From Candidatus Coatesiibacteriota bacterium (GTDB lineage Bacteria > RBG-13-66-14): a stretch of DNA of 7,493 nucleotides. The notes under the pieces are model-generated. The model ran no database searches and was not told where the DNA came from. It saw nothing but the letters and a program-made list of their open reading frames with translations. The DNA is taken from the NCBI GenBank assembly GCA_014728185.1, contig WJMB01000083.1, positions 1 through 7,493 of the forward strand, given 5' to 3'. The position numbers were made by a program, and so were the translations under genes. Every line of letters starts with the position of its first letter. The stretch's first letter is position 1. Positions 6,701 through 7,493 of the stretch are shown one piece after another.

Positions 6701-7355
6701 TTTCGCTTCCGGACTGCCAGGCGGCGGCGTTGAGCTCACCGTTGTTGGCGTTGTAGACGGCGGCGCGCAGGTAGGGATCGTAGACCGCCGCGGAGTAGTT
6801 GAGGGTGTTGGAGGTGCCGTACCACAGTTGAGGCCCCAGGGTGTAGATGTTGGGCGCCTCCTGCTTGTAGAGCTGGTAGTAGTCGGCTCCGCCGCCGGTG
6901 TCGGTGATGCCGGTCAGCACGACGCCCTCGCCCTCGAAGGGGATCAGGCTCAGGCTGCTGAAGTAGTTGTCCGTCATCAGGCCGGTCTCGCAGTGGTCCC
7001 AGTTCGCGCCGTCGGTGTAGAGGGTGTAGAGCAGGCTGTCGTCGTCGTTGGTGATGGCGAAGTAAGGCTGGGTGTTGTAGTCCAGGCCGAAGTCGAACTG
7101 GAGCCCGAAGCTCAGCGCGCCGAAGTAATCGCCGATGTTCTCGCCGACCCAATAGCCCGCCGTGTCGTCGTAGACCATCACCGCGCCGTCTTGCTCCAGC
7201 GCGCCGACGTAACAGGAGGTATCGCCCGACGAATAGACGACCACGGGCGGGGCCATGACCTCGTAACCGGTCTGCAGGACGTCGTCGTTCCAGCCGGCGG
7301 CGGCTATCAGGGGCAGGCAGAGCAGTGAGACAATGAACAGGCGGGCGCGGCGCAT
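3795..7355 (-). CDS. Large secreted beta-rich protein with FlgD-Ig/type A sorting domain
   Basis: This is an 1186-residue exported protein. A signal peptide is clear: MRRAR, a hydrophobic core to residue 18, and probable cleavage after Ala-Ala-Ala at 18-20. Residues about 35-375 hold roughly seven modules of 40-55 residues, each with a hydrophobic strand (VVVY, YVAYLDD, PRVVYAVDD, PMIVYSYND) followed by Asp/Gly turns and a Trp or Tyr strand, suggesting a beta-propeller. Then come a fibronectin type III-like domain (381-477, YYWRVVVDDGG), an SbsA/Big-type Ig-like domain (478-600, DYVEIVFSEPV), another beta domain (601-720), a domain with GWNWVACPF and EGYWIHADG (721-895), an Ala/Pro/Ser linker (896-932), a further beta domain, and a C-terminal FlgD-Ig/T9SS type A domain (1101-1186: YPNPAAG, YDLAGRRVATLVDG, GVYLYRLESG). 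The protein is very acidic, with only six lysines and 13 cysteines after the signal peptide. GGAGG (7365-7361) precedes the ATG by 5 bases. No catalytic residues are evident. A surface-anchored or released binding protein is the likely role; the substrate is unknown. Confidence 0.85.
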   Translation of the reverse strand: MRRARLFIVSLLCLPLIAAAGWNDDVLQTGYEVMAPPVVVYSSGDTSCYVGALEQDGAVMVYDDTAGYWVGENIGDYFGALSFGLQFDFGLDYNTQPYFAITNDDDSLLYTLYTDGANWDHCETGLMTDNYFSSLSLIPFEGEGVVLTGITDTGGGADYYQLYKQEAPNIYTLGPQLWYGTSNTLNYSAAVYDPYLRAAVYNANNGELNAAAWQSGSETWDTGYIIANTVTSPFDAAYVQNPYTASEEVYVAYLDDSDGLLHLCWDFANGLQNWIFLTIPDVNPLHGWPINLHLAEGAADPGVYPRVVYAVDDGGEYKYQMLRYDDINDLWVVDDFTPRVADSPMADITCDDAGYPMIVYSYNDVNPNDGLGYTTCDNYPPNPCNLELPVNGIELTGLPYTFSWLAASDYEGDPLEYTLQVSPFDDFPADYTMEFGPVGDLDVDIDGLADGIYYWRVVVDDGGGDRYSHEVWSFTLNGAEPYPLSATAYDFGGEPGIDQGDYVEIVFSEPVQDIAGWSDVDDVLPLTNGHTWNSTYGILDFSYTETNQPNDTVVVTLLEYDGEGPTVEPGDQIDFSLDGGQDYLIDFGGNPVIGSVTIDGSFSPAGPEFDDQHPFPTTLEYEQDNTISCSFLGGDVQEVQLYYAAGGTLDWNVKIMSYNAAEDRWEAVLGSADFDIGGVRYGFYALDTGGGESWFPEGFVSGASGLYPQVHADTVDVDFFLPSGGLQTDYRLITLPFKFPDAADDPESQFSDELGSYQDGDWRLFIYDKGGGDYVEYDPGADDFLLRQGHVFWMIARDGLESVALEDATTLDCGEPFEYQFTQGWNWVACPFAFEVDWEECSTDGTFSVEPPIAYTDNGYDDAGDYLELNEGYWIHADGDGAYFIKPTRYQPVGASGDAEAPAVASPGSPNLGELPAVSAAASAGVTAPNPGTLGVTLDGCATAAAWGDTDNWRLEFALSTDGGTDALHYLGVDPLARPDADALERHDPPPLAGLPNLFFDHDDWGPAAGRYLTDIRPSYDDGAEWCFHLDAAGSARLSWSIVNGWPADFGAVMITPSGRRVDLLAEDRVELSAAETASDLPCRVYVGTAEWLSGEFEARSFALHQSYPNPAAGLVRIDFALAEAATVELAVYDLAGRRVATLVDGERAAGRHSVGWDASDCAPGVYLYRLESGADAVTRRLVITR

Positions 7356-7435
7356 GACATCCTCCCGGGACGGGGCGGTCCCTCGGCGGCTATACGGTCG
7401 GAAACCGGCGGGAATAACTATCTTTCAACAGTTTA

Positions 7436-7464
7436 AGTATAGCTGCTTGCGGCGTTTTCTTCAC
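7436..7464 (-). promoter_or_regulatory. Candidate promoter for the large secreted protein
   Basis: On the minus strand TATACT (7441-7436, five of six) follows GTGAAG (7464-7459, three of six) at a 17-base spacing. Transcription would start near 7429 and give a leader of about 74 bases. The -35 is weak, so this could need an activator or another sigma factor, or be a chance match. No alternative in 7356-7493 is better. Confidence 0.3.
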
Positions 7465-7493
7465 TTCAAACTGAAACCGCGGCGGCGTTGCCC

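Noticed and set aside
3723..7328. Long plus-strand open frames (including 3723-4631, 4683-6092 and 6396-7328) opposite the secreted protein
   Set aside because: Low-complexity Gly/Val/Ala/Asp translations produced by GC-biased third positions on the other strand; no start signals or domains, while the minus-strand protein has a signal peptide and known domains.

Overview
This window looks like chromosomal DNA from a GC-rich bacterium. The three main genes are strongly GC-biased at third codon positions. The largest gene encodes a secreted, multi-domain beta-rich protein ending in a FlgD-Ig/type A (Por/T9SS-like) C-terminal sorting domain. That architecture is typical of the FCB superphylum and of related uncultured phyla (Latescibacteria, Eisenbacteria, Fermentibacteria or Coatesbacteria-like lineages). 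The placement is inference from protein style only; there is no marker gene here.

Layout from left to right. The last 17 codons of a plus-strand gene end at 54. Everything else that codes is on the minus strand. A strong hairpin with a T-rich tail at 73-107 is best read as a minus-strand terminator. A 364-base stretch without a gene leads to a FosA-like fosfomycin-resistance enzyme (472-882). Next comes about 1.05 kb with no convincing gene. Part of it is much more AT-rich than the rest and carries promoter-like sequences and clustered dyads.

A compact minus-strand transcription unit spans about 3703 down to 1931. It has an extended -10 promoter (3675-3703), a Vms1-like/baeRF-type release factor read from a TTG start (2585-3625), a YCII-domain protein one base downstream (2281-2583), a possible 28-residue peptide with a good ribosome-binding site (2157-2243), a GC-rich set of nested hairpins (2013-2144), and a rho-independent terminator (1931-1958). 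Only 24 bases separate this promoter from the terminator (3728-3759) of the next unit, the 1186-residue secreted protein (3795-7355). The upstream end of that unit, with a weak promoter, lies at the right edge.

The release factor is likely to act on stalled ribosomes, releasing peptide from peptidyl-tRNA (family knowledge). The job of its YCII partner is unknown. The FosA-like protein stands alone and is otherwise complete, but it lacks the usual substrate-binding lysine. I saw no tRNA, rRNA, CRISPR array, transposase or other obvious mobile element.
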